From JAGLOK01 sp963677605 (GTDB lineage: Bacteria; Bacillota; Clostridia; Christensenellales; UMGS416): DNA of 64,000 nucleotides. The position numbers and the translations under genes are program-made. Every line of letters begins with the position of its first letter. The first letter of the stretch is position 1. The stretch is from NCBI GenBank assembly GCA_963677605.2, contig CAXXDX010000006.1, positions 992,001 through 1,056,000 on the forward strand. The letters are read 5' to 3'. This document shows positions 35,818-43,487 of the stretch, piece after piece. Under the pieces are notes generated by a model. That model ran no database searches, was not told the origin of the DNA, and was given only the letters and a program-made list of their open reading frames with translations.

Positions 35818-37242
35818 TTAGCGATCCCAACGTCCCTGATACATACCTTCTGATTTTTCTATGATTTCTGCAACAACTTCATCAACAGTTGCTTCGTCAA
35901 GCCATAGTTTGTCAAGTGCAGGTGTGTATACTTCGTCCATTATTGAACCATAGTTTTTAACTGTTACACTCTCGGGCAACAATGCTACGCTTGAATCCAT
36001 AGTAAGCGGAACTACAGTTTTAAAGTCTTCACTATAAACTTCGCCCTCAGTCCATTTGCTCATGTTTTCCGGTTCATACCATGATATAAGGTTAGGGAAG
36101 TTTGATTTTACCTGACGGATATTTGTCTCAGGATTAATGAAATAGTAAAGGAACTCTACAGCTTCCTGCGGATGTTCAGTTGTTGCTGAAATCTGATTTG
36201 CTGCTGCAAAAGCTATAGTAGTTGATCTTTTAAATCCAGGAACAGGTGCTAAACCAACATCAATACCTTCGTTAGCAAAGCTTAAGTATTCCCATGATCC
36301 TCCGATAAGTGTTGCTAACTGCTTGTTTTTAAACAATTGCGTGTTTCCTGGAAGGGCCTCAGCTGTCGCTCCTGTAGGCGCTACCTGGTCTACATACATC
36401 AAATCATAGAATGCTTGCAATACCTCTTTAGCTTCAGGCGTATCCAACCCTGTTGCCATACCGTCATCTGAAAAGAATCCTGCGTCATTGCTGTAAAGTG
36501 TAGGCATCATATAAAGCCAGAAAGTAATATTCTTTGTACCAAAAGCAACTGTGCTTTGAGCATTGAAGCCTTCATCTCCCGGATGAAGTCCTGCTGAGTC
36601 TGTAGTTAAAGCTTTACATGCTTCTACAAATTCATCCCAAGACCATGCCTCTGCCGGATCTTGTGGCGGGTATGCGATTCCAGCGTCGTCAAACATATCT
36701 TTGTTGAAAAACAGCATTTGGTTAACTACGCCCGATGCAACACCATACACATTGCCTTCTGCGCTTTTAAACAAACCATTAGGAATGAATGTTTTATCCA
36801 TATCTACGCCAATGGATTCAAACATCGGTGCGAGGTCAGCTGCAACACCTTTTTGGCCCCAATCAACTGCGAGATATTCATTAATATAATAAACATCAGG
36901 GGTTGAGTTAGCAGCTATCAATGTGTTTATTTTGCTGTGATAATCATCATAAGGCACAAACTGAGACTCTACAGTCACTCCCGGATTTGCATCCATAAAG
37001 CCTTGAATTGCAGCTTCCTGGTCAGCCTGTTCGGAACCTTCTGCCCATGTAACATAAGTAATTGTTACAGGTTCAGCTTCTTCCTGATCAGTTGAAGTGT
37101 CATCAGCTTTTTCTTCAGCAGCCTGATTAGGTTCATCTGCTTTCTGAGTTGTTGTATCTTCATTCTGGCATCCGACAAAAAGCACTGAAATCAGGGCAAT
37201 CACCAATGCAAAAATAAAAATCTGCTTCTTGAAATTGTTCAT
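35818..37242 (-). CDS. Sugar ABC transporter substrate-binding lipoprotein (module C)
   Basis: A 474-residue MalE-like binding protein with lipobox VGC (Cys25), an acidic linker to about residue 58, and a binding domain sharing AANSTPDVYYINEYLA and YDDYHSKINTLIAA with the module A protein, so the two are paralogues. The C-terminus has LDKLWLDEATVDEV, the same closing motif as module A. It is the first gene of the minus-strand operon 37242-29721 and divergent from the third kinase gene. Confidence 0.94.
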   Translation of the reverse strand: MNNFKKQIFIFALVIALISVLFVGCQNEDTTTQKADEPNQAAEEKADDTSTDQEEAEPVTITYVTWAEGSEQADQEAAIQGFMDANPGVTVESQFVPYDDYHSKINTLIAANSTPDVYYINEYLAVDWGQKGVAADLAPMFESIGVDMDKTFIPNGLFKSAEGNVYGVASGVVNQMLFFNKDMFDDAGIAYPPQDPAEAWSWDEFVEACKALTTDSAGLHPGDEGFNAQSTVAFGTKNITFWLYMMPTLYSNDAGFFSDDGMATGLDTPEAKEVLQAFYDLMYVDQVAPTGATAEALPGNTQLFKNKQLATLIGGSWEYLSFANEGIDVGLAPVPGFKRSTTIAFAAANQISATTEHPQEAVEFLYYFINPETNIRQVKSNFPNLISWYEPENMSKWTEGEVYSEDFKTVVPLTMDSSVALLPESVTVKNYGSIMDEVYTPALDKLWLDEATVDEVVAEIIEKSEGMYQGRWDR

Positions 37243-37418
37243 AGTTTCTTCTCCTTTTTAAACTTTGATAAACGAATTATATAGTATTTTCACGGATTAA
37301 ATAGGGAAAATTATTATACCTTATACGGTAATATTTTTATGTATTATGCCCTTTCTGTTTCTTTTAAATTCCTCCTATACTATAATTTCATTATAACTGA
37401 TTATTAAAGAGTTCGAAT

Positions 37419-39176
37419 ATGTTCAAAAAAAAAGACACCTATATAAAATTCAGTTTAGCTCAAAAGCTATTCTTATTTCTTGTATCTATGATACTACTAA
37501 CCAGTGCACTTTCTTTTACATCTAACACTATAGTCTATAAGCAAAACATGATACGGCAATCTGAAGAGTATCATAATAATATTATAAATCAGGTAATCGT
37601 AAATATTGACAGCTACTATAAGTTGCTGGACAACATCGCTTACTCAATAATGTTTAGTTCTACTACTCAGGAGGCATTACAGCTAAGTGTAAAAACTGTC
37701 GGAGAAGAATACAGAGCCCGTGAATCTGCAATAGAAACAATTCGGCTGTTTGATTTTGCCAGACCGGAAATAACAATTTCTGTGTTCAGCACAAGCGATG
37801 AAAACAAATGGTTTACCAATTACAGCACACAAGAATATTATAATTTTAAGCAGGATGTATGCTTTAAAGCAATATCATCATCAGAAGAAAACAAAGTTTT
37901 GGTATTGGATAACCCTCAAAATTATATAGCTAAAGAAAGACGCAGGACTGTTCATTCTTATGTATACAGAATCTGGGATGTCTACTCGCTTGAACAAATA
38001 GGATATCTTGTTATTGATGTTGACAGATCATATTTTGAAGAGTTCTATGACGCATGGCCGGCATACGCCGATGCTGTTTGTATATTCAGCAACAAAGGTG
38101 ACATTATATATCAGGTGCCAGAGTTAGATAATACTCAAGAAATTTGGGATGAAATAGAAACGCCGGACGAAGGGCGCGAAAATTTTAATAATTTAGATAT
38201 AGTTTTTAGAACAAGCACTATAACTGGATGGAAACTAGTCCATTTAATATCAAACCAAAAACTTATAGCACAAATAACAAGAGCAAATTATCTTTTCCTT
38301 GCAGCTTACATAGTACTTTTTTCAATATTGGCGGCATTAAGTTATGCTTTCTCAAGAAGATTAACTGGTCCGCTCAGGGATCTAACACAAGAAATGCAAA
38401 ATGTTAGAGACGGTCAGCTTCATACCCGTATAAAAAGCCATTCAAGCGATGAAATCGGAATACTTACCAGAACCTATAACAGTATGATCCAGCGAATATC
38501 TCATTTAGTTAATCGGGCACAAACAAGTGATTATATACAAAAGGAAACTGAATTAAAAGTCTTAAGGCAACAAATTAATCCGCACTTCCTTTACAATACT
38601 TTAGAAATGATATCAGGCATGGCTTCATGTGGCGAAAACGAAAACATTATTAAAGTTAGCCAGCATTTAGCCGACATGTTCCGATATAATCTAGGAACAG
38701 AAGATTTTGTTACTATCCAAGAAGAAGTTGAGCAAATTAAAAATTACATTGGAATAATGCAGTTTAGGCTTTCCATATGCTTTAATGTCAAATATGATAT
38801 TGATGAAGAGCTATTAGACAAAAAGATGCTTCGTTTTATTATGCAGCCTTTTATTGAAAATGTAATTGGGCATGCATTTACGTCTTCCCGAGATAACCTT
38901 TTGCTCTCTATAGAAATATCAAAAGATAATAATAATGTATGTATTCTTATTCAGGATAACGGAACCGGAATTTCAGATTCGGATCTTAAAGCTATAAAAG
39001 AATACTTAGCAAACCAAAAAAACACTCCGGAGCATTATTATGACTCAGGTAAATATATTGGTATAGGAAATGTCCACCACCGTCTCTTGCTTACTTACCA
39101 AGACAATTATGATTTTAATCTGGAAAGCCAGGAAGGCAAAGGAACAACGGTTACCTTAATCTTCCCGCAAAAATAG
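37419..39176 (+). CDS. Membrane sensor histidine kinase, YesM family (module C)
   Basis: A 585-residue kinase with membrane segments at about residues 15-36 and 290-311, an extracytoplasmic sensor between them, a HAMP domain (RRLTGPLRDLTQEM), phospho-acceptor His389 in QINPHFLYNT, and an ATPase domain with PFIENVIGHAF and IQDNGTG. It lies 12 bases before its regulator and diverges from the module C lipoprotein gene. Confidence 0.93.
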   Translation: MFKKKDTYIKFSLAQKLFLFLVSMILLTSALSFTSNTIVYKQNMIRQSEEYHNNIINQVIVNIDSYYKLLDNIAYSIMFSSTTQEALQLSVKTVGEEYRARESAIETIRLFDFARPEITISVFSTSDENKWFTNYSTQEYYNFKQDVCFKAISSSEENKVLVLDNPQNYIAKERRRTVHSYVYRIWDVYSLEQIGYLVIDVDRSYFEEFYDAWPAYADAVCIFSNKGDIIYQVPELDNTQEIWDEIETPDEGRENFNNLDIVFRTSTITGWKLVHLISNQKLIAQITRANYLFLAAYIVLFSILAALSYAFSRRLTGPLRDLTQEMQNVRDGQLHTRIKSHSSDEIGILTRTYNSMIQRISHLVNRAQTSDYIQKETELKVLRQQINPHFLYNTLEMISGMASCGENENIIKVSQHLADMFRYNLGTEDFVTIQEEVEQIKNYIGIMQFRLSICFNVKYDIDEELLDKKMLRFIMQPFIENVIGHAFTSSRDNLLLSIEISKDNNNVCILIQDNGTGISDSDLKAIKEYLANQKNTPEHYYDSGKYIGIGNVHHRLLLTYQDNYDFNLESQEGKGTTVTLIFPQK

Positions 39177-39188
39177 AACGGAGTATTT

Positions 39189-40757
39189 ATGTATCGCGTA
39201 ATTATTGTCGATGACGAAAAATATGTCAGAAAAAGCATCAAATCAAAAATTGACTGGCAATCAATAAATTGCGAGGTGGTTTGTGAAGCAGAAAATGGTT
39301 TGGAAGCACTTGAAATACTTGACCAAGTTCAAGCAGATATTATGCTTATTGATATTAAAATGCCTAAACTGGGAGGTCTTGAGCTAATCGAACAGCTGCG
39401 AGTAAAGTTCCCAAATCTTCAAGTTGCTATCATAAGCGGACATGATAACTTTCCATATGCCAGACAGGCTATGAGACTTCAAGTTGTAGACTTCATCAGA
39501 AAACCAGTAAATGCTAATGATTTAAAGGATGCCATTTTATTAATGATCAGCCATATTGAGACGCAAAAGAAAAAGACTGACGAAATGTTTGATATTGCAG
39601 ATAAGGTTAATAACTATAATAACAAAATTCATATGCAAGAGATAAACAACCTCTGTGAAAATCCTGAGGCTACCATATCTATACTGTCAGAGAATCCAAG
39701 TGATAAATTCGGATGGATTCTACTTTATTTCACACCATTATCTCAATCAATGAAGAAAATCGGAAACGATCAGTGGAAAGACATAAAAGATTCCATAAAA
39801 AACTATTTTTCAGAGAGCAATCTAAATTGTAAGTACTACATATCATTTAATGATTTGCTTAAAAATGAAATACGTCTGCTTATACCTGAAAACGAAAAAA
39901 GTTTATTTGAAGTCAGCAATTATGTTTTTTTACAGTTAAGCACAGAATATGAAGATCAGTTTTCAGCTATACATGCTGCAACAGCAGAAACCTACTCAAG
40001 TATAGATAAACTGTATAGCCTGTACAATCAAACACTACGAATTTTGAAGGAAAAGATTTTTCTTGTAAACTCATGTCTTATAACTAACAAAATGTGCTTA
40101 AAATCTGACAGTAAAAAAGCAGAGCTTATGTTTTCAATTCTGGAACGTTTAAAAGAACTAATTAAAACACATCAATTCATAAAAGTGGAATCTACATTGA
40201 AAAAGATGCTTTCAAACACATCATATTTAAGCGTGTCATCATTGGAATCGATTATTCTCGGTATTCACAGTTTAGCAATGGAATACTCAGCTTTGTACGA
40301 TATAAAAATGTCCGAATTCTTCCCGTATCAGCTAACAGGGAAATATACTTTATTAACATATTCGGATTTGGATCAGCTATATAACACACTCGAGTCCTTT
40401 ATTTTTTCATTCTTTTTTGAATCATCTCAGTTTGAAGACGATCATATTGTAATTAAGGTTCAAAAGTATATTAATAACAACTTATCAGAAAAACTTGGCA
40501 CATCACAAATCGCAAAAGTATTTTTCTTTAATCCAAGCTACTTATCCCAGTTATTTAAGAAACACACAAAAATAACATTAACAAAATACATAGAAAAGCA
40601 ACGCATAGAAAAAGCCTGTGCTTTACTTGAAAATTTTGACTTATCAATAACAGAAATTGCAAACGAAGTTGGATACACTGATGCAAATTATTTTTCAAAA
40701 GTGTTTAACAAGCAGATGAAAAAGACACCGAGTGAGTATAAAGCTAAACACGAATAA
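39189..40757 (+). CDS. AraC-type response regulator, YesN family (module C)
   Basis: A 522-residue regulator. Receiver domain at about residues 1-120 with Asp8-Asp9 and phospho-acceptor Asp55 in LIDIKMPKLGG; long middle region; AraC DNA-binding domain at about 420-520 (AKVFFFNPSYLSQLFKKHTK and NEVGYTDANYFSKVFNKQ). A short GGAG lies ahead of the ATG. It should activate the 37242-29721 operon. Confidence 0.93.
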   Translation: MYRVIIVDDEKYVRKSIKSKIDWQSINCEVVCEAENGLEALEILDQVQADIMLIDIKMPKLGGLELIEQLRVKFPNLQVAIISGHDNFPYARQAMRLQVVDFIRKPVNANDLKDAILLMISHIETQKKKTDEMFDIADKVNNYNNKIHMQEINNLCENPEATISILSENPSDKFGWILLYFTPLSQSMKKIGNDQWKDIKDSIKNYFSESNLNCKYYISFNDLLKNEIRLLIPENEKSLFEVSNYVFLQLSTEYEDQFSAIHAATAETYSSIDKLYSLYNQTLRILKEKIFLVNSCLITNKMCLKSDSKKAELMFSILERLKELIKTHQFIKVESTLKKMLSNTSYLSVSSLESIILGIHSLAMEYSALYDIKMSEFFPYQLTGKYTLLTYSDLDQLYNTLESFIFSFFFESSQFEDDHIVIKVQKYINNNLSEKLGTSQIAKVFFFNPSYLSQLFKKHTKITLTKYIEKQRIEKACALLENFDLSITEIANEVGYTDANYFSKVFNKQMKKTPSEYKAKHE

Positions 40758-40993
40758 CTCTCGCTGCCTTACTCATTAAGTAATCAAATACGATTTTTTT
40801 AGTCGCATCCTATCTTTTAATAAGGTTGTTTGTGTAAAAACACAGTTAAATTTGTTTCATGTTATAGAAATACCGAATAAAATTGTATCTCTTTCCACTG
40901 CCATAGCTTCTTTTGAAACTATTATCATCAGTCGCTTAGCTCTTGCAGCGCATTTTTTATAAAACGCTCAGACAAGTTCGTTTTCTCCTGTTT

Positions 40994-41027
40994 AATAAAA
41001 AAGACACTCACTTACAGTGAGTGTCTT
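40994..41027 (-). terminator. Terminator of the tRNA-Leu(AAG) gene
   Basis: AAGACACTCAC (41001-41011) pairs perfectly over 11 bp with 41017-41027 around TTACA, followed by six T on the minus strand. It begins two bases after the tRNA CCA end. Confidence 0.9.
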
Positions 41028-41028
41028 C

Positions 41029-41113
41029 TGGTGCGAGAAGTGGGAATCGAACCCACACGGTGTTAACCACACGCCCCTTAAACGTGCGCGTCTGCCTGTT
41101 CCGCCATTCTCGC
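41029..41113 (-). tRNA. tRNA-Leu (anticodon AAG)
   Basis: An 85-base class II tRNA with encoded CCA. The acceptor stem GCGAGAA pairs with TTCTCGC, and the long variable arm and TTCGATTC T-loop are present. Aligned with the second Leu tRNA in this window, the anticodon stem is CACGT/GCGTG and the loop TTAAGGG, giving AAG with U33 and G37. An A34 leucine tRNA would need inosine for wide wobble. Confidence 0.88.
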
Positions 41114-41146
41114 ATATTAATATAGCCATCTGAATGGTACTTAAAG

Positions 41147-41175
41147 ATTATAGCCATCACATTGTAAATTGTCAA
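41147..41175 (-). promoter_or_regulatory. Sigma-A promoter of the tRNA-Leu(AAG) gene
   Basis: Perfect TTGACA (41170-41175) and perfect TATAAT (41147-41152) on the minus strand, separated by 17 bases and about 34 bases ahead of the tRNA. Confidence 0.85.
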
Positions 41176-41233
41176 TTAAAAAATTAAAAAAAATATTCGT
41201 TTTTATTTCTTGAAAAATTATCGAAAAAAGTAA

Positions 41234-41262
41234 TTGACAATAAAAATACAGTATAATATAAT
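41234..41262 (+). promoter_or_regulatory. Sigma-A promoter of the tRNA-Val/tRNA-Asp transcript
   Basis: Perfect TTGACA (41234-41239), 17-base spacer and TATAAT (41257-41262), 24 bases ahead of tRNA-Val. A second overlapping TATAAT at 41252-41257 is spaced too closely to be the main -10. Confidence 0.85.
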
Positions 41263-41285
41263 GTACTTCGCCGCACTTGCGGTAT

Positions 41286-41361
41286 GGGGGCATAGCTCAG
41301 CTGGGAGAGCACTTGCCTTACAAGCAAGGGGTCACTGGTTCGAGCCCAGTTGTCCCCACCA
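41286..41361 (+). tRNA. tRNA-Val (anticodon TAC)
   Basis: A 76-base tRNA with encoded CCA. Acceptor GGGGGCA/TGTCCCC has one G-U pair. The anticodon loop CTTACAA gives TAC, and the T-arm is GTTCGAG. It is followed after one base by tRNA-Asp. Confidence 0.95.
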
Positions 41362-41362
41362 T

Positions 41363-41439
41363 GGCCCGGTAGTTCAGTTGGTTAGAACGCCAGCCTGTCA
41401 CGCTGGAGGTCGAGGGTTCGAGTCCCTTCCGGGTCGCCA
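41363..41439 (+). tRNA. tRNA-Asp (anticodon GTC)
   Basis: A 77-base tRNA with encoded CCA; acceptor GGCCCGG pairs with CCGGGTC allowing G-U. The loop CTGTCAC gives GTC. It is co-transcribed with tRNA-Val. Confidence 0.95.
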
Positions 41440-41481
41440 ATATATTAACAGGTTCCTGCTAGTTACTTTATCTTGAAATTA

Positions 41482-41490
41482 TGTTATAAT
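41482..41490 (+). promoter_or_regulatory. Possible extended -10 promoter for the Gly-Cys-Leu tRNA group
   Basis: TGTTATAAT is an extended -10 element about 66 bases ahead of tRNA-Gly, with no good -35. A second one, TGTTATTAT at 41527-41535, lies 20 bases ahead. Read-through from the Val-Asp promoter is also possible. Confidence 0.45.
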
Positions 41491-41555
41491 AATTTTCCGG
41501 AATGTAAAAGTAAAAAGCAGGAAAAATGTTATTATAGAGTAAATTTATTTAATTT

Positions 41556-41631
41556 GCGAGAGTAGCTCATTTGGTAGAGCGTCGCCTTGCCATGGCGAAG
41601 GTAGCGGGTTCGAGCCCCGTCTCCCGCTCCA
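41556..41631 (+). tRNA. tRNA-Gly (anticodon GCC)
   Basis: A 76-base tRNA with encoded CCA. The anticodon loop CTTGCCA gives GCC. The acceptor GCGAGAG against CTCCCGC has an A-C mismatch at pair 4-69 where GCGGGAG would be expected; the rest of the fold is normal. Confidence 0.93.
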
Positions 41632-41636
41632 AATAT

Positions 41637-41710
41637 GGCGCCATAGCCAAGCGGTAAGGCAGAGGTCTGCAAAATCTCCATCACCAGTTCGATTCTGGTT
41701 GGCGCCTCCA
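41637..41710 (+). tRNA. tRNA-Cys (anticodon GCA)
   Basis: A 74-base tRNA with encoded CCA. Acceptor GGCGCCA pairs with TGGCGCC and the loop CTGCAAA gives GCA. It starts five bases after tRNA-Gly. Confidence 0.95.
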
Positions 41711-41742
41711 AAATTTAGTGCTTAATAAGTATTAAGCATTTT

Positions 41743-41830
41743 GCCGAAGTGGCGGAATTGGCAGACGCAAGGGACTTAAAATCCCTCGTTCCAAAAGAAC
41801 GTACCGGTTCAAGTCCGGTCTTCGGCACCA
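41743..41830 (+). tRNA. tRNA-Leu (anticodon TAA)
   Basis: An 88-base class II tRNA with encoded CCA. Acceptor GCCGAAG pairs with CTTCGGC, the loop CTTAAAA gives TAA, and the variable arm is long (CGTTCCAAAAGAACG). Its last 17 bases recur at 41937-41953. Confidence 0.95.
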
Positions 41831-41835
41831 TAATA

Positions 41836-41868
41836 AAAAAGTCAGTGCTTTAGCATTGGCTTTTTATT
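41836..41868 (+). terminator. Terminator after tRNA-Leu(TAA)
   Basis: A 13-bp stem (41836-41848 with 41853-41865, two G-U pairs) with a TTTA loop and a run of five T begins five bases after the CCA end. Confidence 0.82.
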
Positions 41869-41936
41869 ATTATTTGGACTTTAACTTGTCCAAGTGCTGG
41901 AAAGCAGCACGGGGAAAGAGCAAGGCGATTGGCAAA

Positions 41937-41953
41937 TCCGGTCTTCGGCACCA
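41937..41953 (+). repeat. Copy of the tRNA-Leu(TAA) 3' end (att-like)
   Basis: The 17 bases TCCGGTCTTCGGCACCA at 41814-41830, inside tRNA-Leu, recur exactly at 41937-41953, and four more bases upstream match except for one. Integrases commonly use tRNA 3' ends and leave such copies; a broken duplicate tRNA gives the same picture. Confidence 0.75.
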
Positions 41954-41976
41954 CGTAGGAACGAGCTTCGTTCCAA

Positions 41977-42008
41977 AAAAGACGATTGCTATGCAATCGT
42001 CTTTTGTT
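41977..42008 (+). terminator. Orphan terminator-like hairpin
   Basis: AAAAGACGATTGC (41977-41989) pairs perfectly over 13 bp with 41993-42005 around TAT and ends in CTTTTGTT. It follows the tRNA-tail copy as a real terminator would follow a tRNA gene. Confidence 0.65.
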
Positions 42009-42201
42009 ATACACTGCACTGCTCCTCCTTATCCCCACAAAGCTAATGCCTTGCGGGGTCCCATTTTTGTTCATTATATATCCTGAACTTGTCCGAGTGC
42101 TGTGAAGCAGCACAGCAGTTGTTTCGTTAGAAACTATGTAAAAGGATTAAAGGTATTGGCATATCGTAAAATGTTAAGGCATATTCAATATTTTACAAAA
42201 C

Positions 42202-42235
42202 AAATCCGCTAAACTTTATTTTAGCGGACTTTTGT
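42202..42235 (-). terminator. Terminator after the FMN-dependent dehydrogenase gene
   Basis: The TCCGCTAAA stem (42205-42213 with 42220-42228) sits about 80 bases after the minus-strand stop. T-rich tracts flank both sides, so it may work in both directions. Confidence 0.65.
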
Positions 42236-42309
42236 TACAATATATTATTAATCTTTTTAAAAACCAATTGCGAGTTTAGCAATCAGCTTAGTCAATACAT
42301 TAATTTTCA

Positions 42310-43206
42310 CTACCCGTAATAATGTATAACGTCAGAATTTATATCGGCAGGAGTGCCAAATCCTGTACGAGCCATAATACCTAGAAGCTCGTTTGTCATG
42401 CTTTTAATTTTTAATTCAACACCTTTTTCTCCATCTATTTTAAGGCTGTCCATGAGTACTCTACCTGCACACACAGCATCCGCACCAAGAGCCAAAGCTT
42501 TAAAAACATCATAGCCGTTAATTATACCGCAATCTACAAATATTGATATTTCCCCTTTTACGGCTGCAGCAATATCCGGAAGTACCATAAGCGGCGGTAC
42601 ACAATAATTCAAAATACCATGATGATGAGATACTACTATACCTTTTGCTCCCATATCCACACACTTTTTTGCATCAGTCACACTAAGAACACCTTTTACA
42701 ATAAACGGAAGCTTTGTGGCTGAGATATAATTCTTTAGCTCTTTCATCCCTTTCGGTTCCATAATATGTTTATGGACTACATCATAGTCTCCCGAACCAT
42801 TAAATGAATGATCCAAATCCATACCTATAGCTAATGCGCCATGTTTTTCAGCATGCTCAATTTTCTCATAAATCATATCTATATCAGCATATGGTTTTAT
42901 TATCTTAACGGTGTCAATACCCGTTGCAATTATATCCTCCAGTTCTTCTTTGCTTCCCATTCCAGTCCAGAATACGGCATCTGCCGCTTTTGCACCGTTT
43001 ACCATTGGCAAAGTGCCTTGATTCGGGCAGAATTTATCCAGATGCGATAGCGCTGCCGTCATAATAGGTGTGCTATACTTCTTGCCAAATATAATTGTTT
43101 CAGCTGATGGTTTAACATTGTCTATATGCCGCATTTCAAGCAGCAAAGAATCGAAGTATTCTCTAGTAATTTGATTTGAATCTCCAGGCTTTATTCCATT
43201 TTTCAT
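42310..43206 (-). CDS. FMN-dependent alpha-hydroxy-acid oxidizing protein, atypical
   Basis: A 298-residue TIM-barrel flavoprotein of the FMN-dependent alpha-hydroxy-acid dehydrogenase family, shorter than the usual 350-380 residues. The C-terminal FMN phosphate segment is recognisable (FVDCGIINGYDVFKALALGA and DAVCAGR), and FIVKGVLSVTDAK matches the family strand with its lysine. The family's catalytic SNHGGR stretch is replaced by S193-HHHG, so the His is present but the substrate-binding Arg is not visible. It may act on something other than a 2-hydroxy acid. The ATG at 43206 follows AGGAG by seven bases. It stands alone, with a terminator behind it. Confidence 0.82.
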   Translation of the reverse strand: MKNGIKPGDSNQITREYFDSLLLEMRHIDNVKPSAETIIFGKKYSTPIMTAALSHLDKFCPNQGTLPMVNGAKAADAVFWTGMGSKEELEDIIATGIDTVKIIKPYADIDMIYEKIEHAEKHGALAIGMDLDHSFNGSGDYDVVHKHIMEPKGMKELKNYISATKLPFIVKGVLSVTDAKKCVDMGAKGIVVSHHHGILNYCVPPLMVLPDIAAAVKGEISIFVDCGIINGYDVFKALALGADAVCAGRVLMDSLKIDGEKGVELKIKSMTNELLGIMARTGFGTPADINSDVIHYYG

Positions 43207-43487
43207 TAACAAACTCCTATTTATAATTTATAACTATTATAGCACTATTGAATTTTATTAACATTATAATCCTAAAACTTATATGAGAAGTCACCTGATA
43301 CATGCCGCCATACATCATGTATATTGTTATTATAATCATTATATGTTTTAAGAATAGATTATAAAAAACACAATTATATAAAAAATATCTACACTTATAT
43401 AATAAAAAAATGCATTTCCAAATACTTCGTTTTATTGTATTATAATATAAGTTCTTACAACTGATTAGACCACATATAAGGTAAAAC

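Larger units (their letters stand above)
41883..42113. repeat. Small element flanked by 28-base imperfect direct repeats
   Basis: AACTTGTCC-A/G-AGTGCTG followed by AAGCAGCAC occurs at 41883-41910 and 42086-42113 with three mismatches; each copy can form a GTGCTG/CAGCAC hairpin. Between them lie the tRNA-Leu tail copy and a terminator-like hairpin. It may be a remnant of an integrated element or a decayed tRNA unit. Confidence 0.55.
41831..42309. other. Intergenic region after the tRNA cluster with repeats and hairpins
   Basis: This 479-base stretch has no gene but is rich in structure: a terminator behind tRNA-Leu, a 28-base imperfect direct repeat (41883-41910 and 42086-42113), a copy of the tRNA-Leu 3' end, a second terminator-like hairpin and the terminator of the minus-strand dehydrogenase gene. 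Confidence 0.7.

Noticed and set aside
41234..41476. 80-residue frame over the Val and Asp tRNAs
   Set aside because: It is the translation of two tRNA genes, a common false call.
41850..42113. 87-residue minus-strand frame and the matching plus-strand frame in the tRNA-tail element
   Set aside because: They cover hairpins, a tRNA-tail copy and direct repeats; neither has a binding site or family signal.
41883..42113. Possible CRISPR-like array from the repeated 28-base unit
   Set aside because: There are only two imperfect copies 203 bases apart, with hairpins between them and no cas genes in the window.
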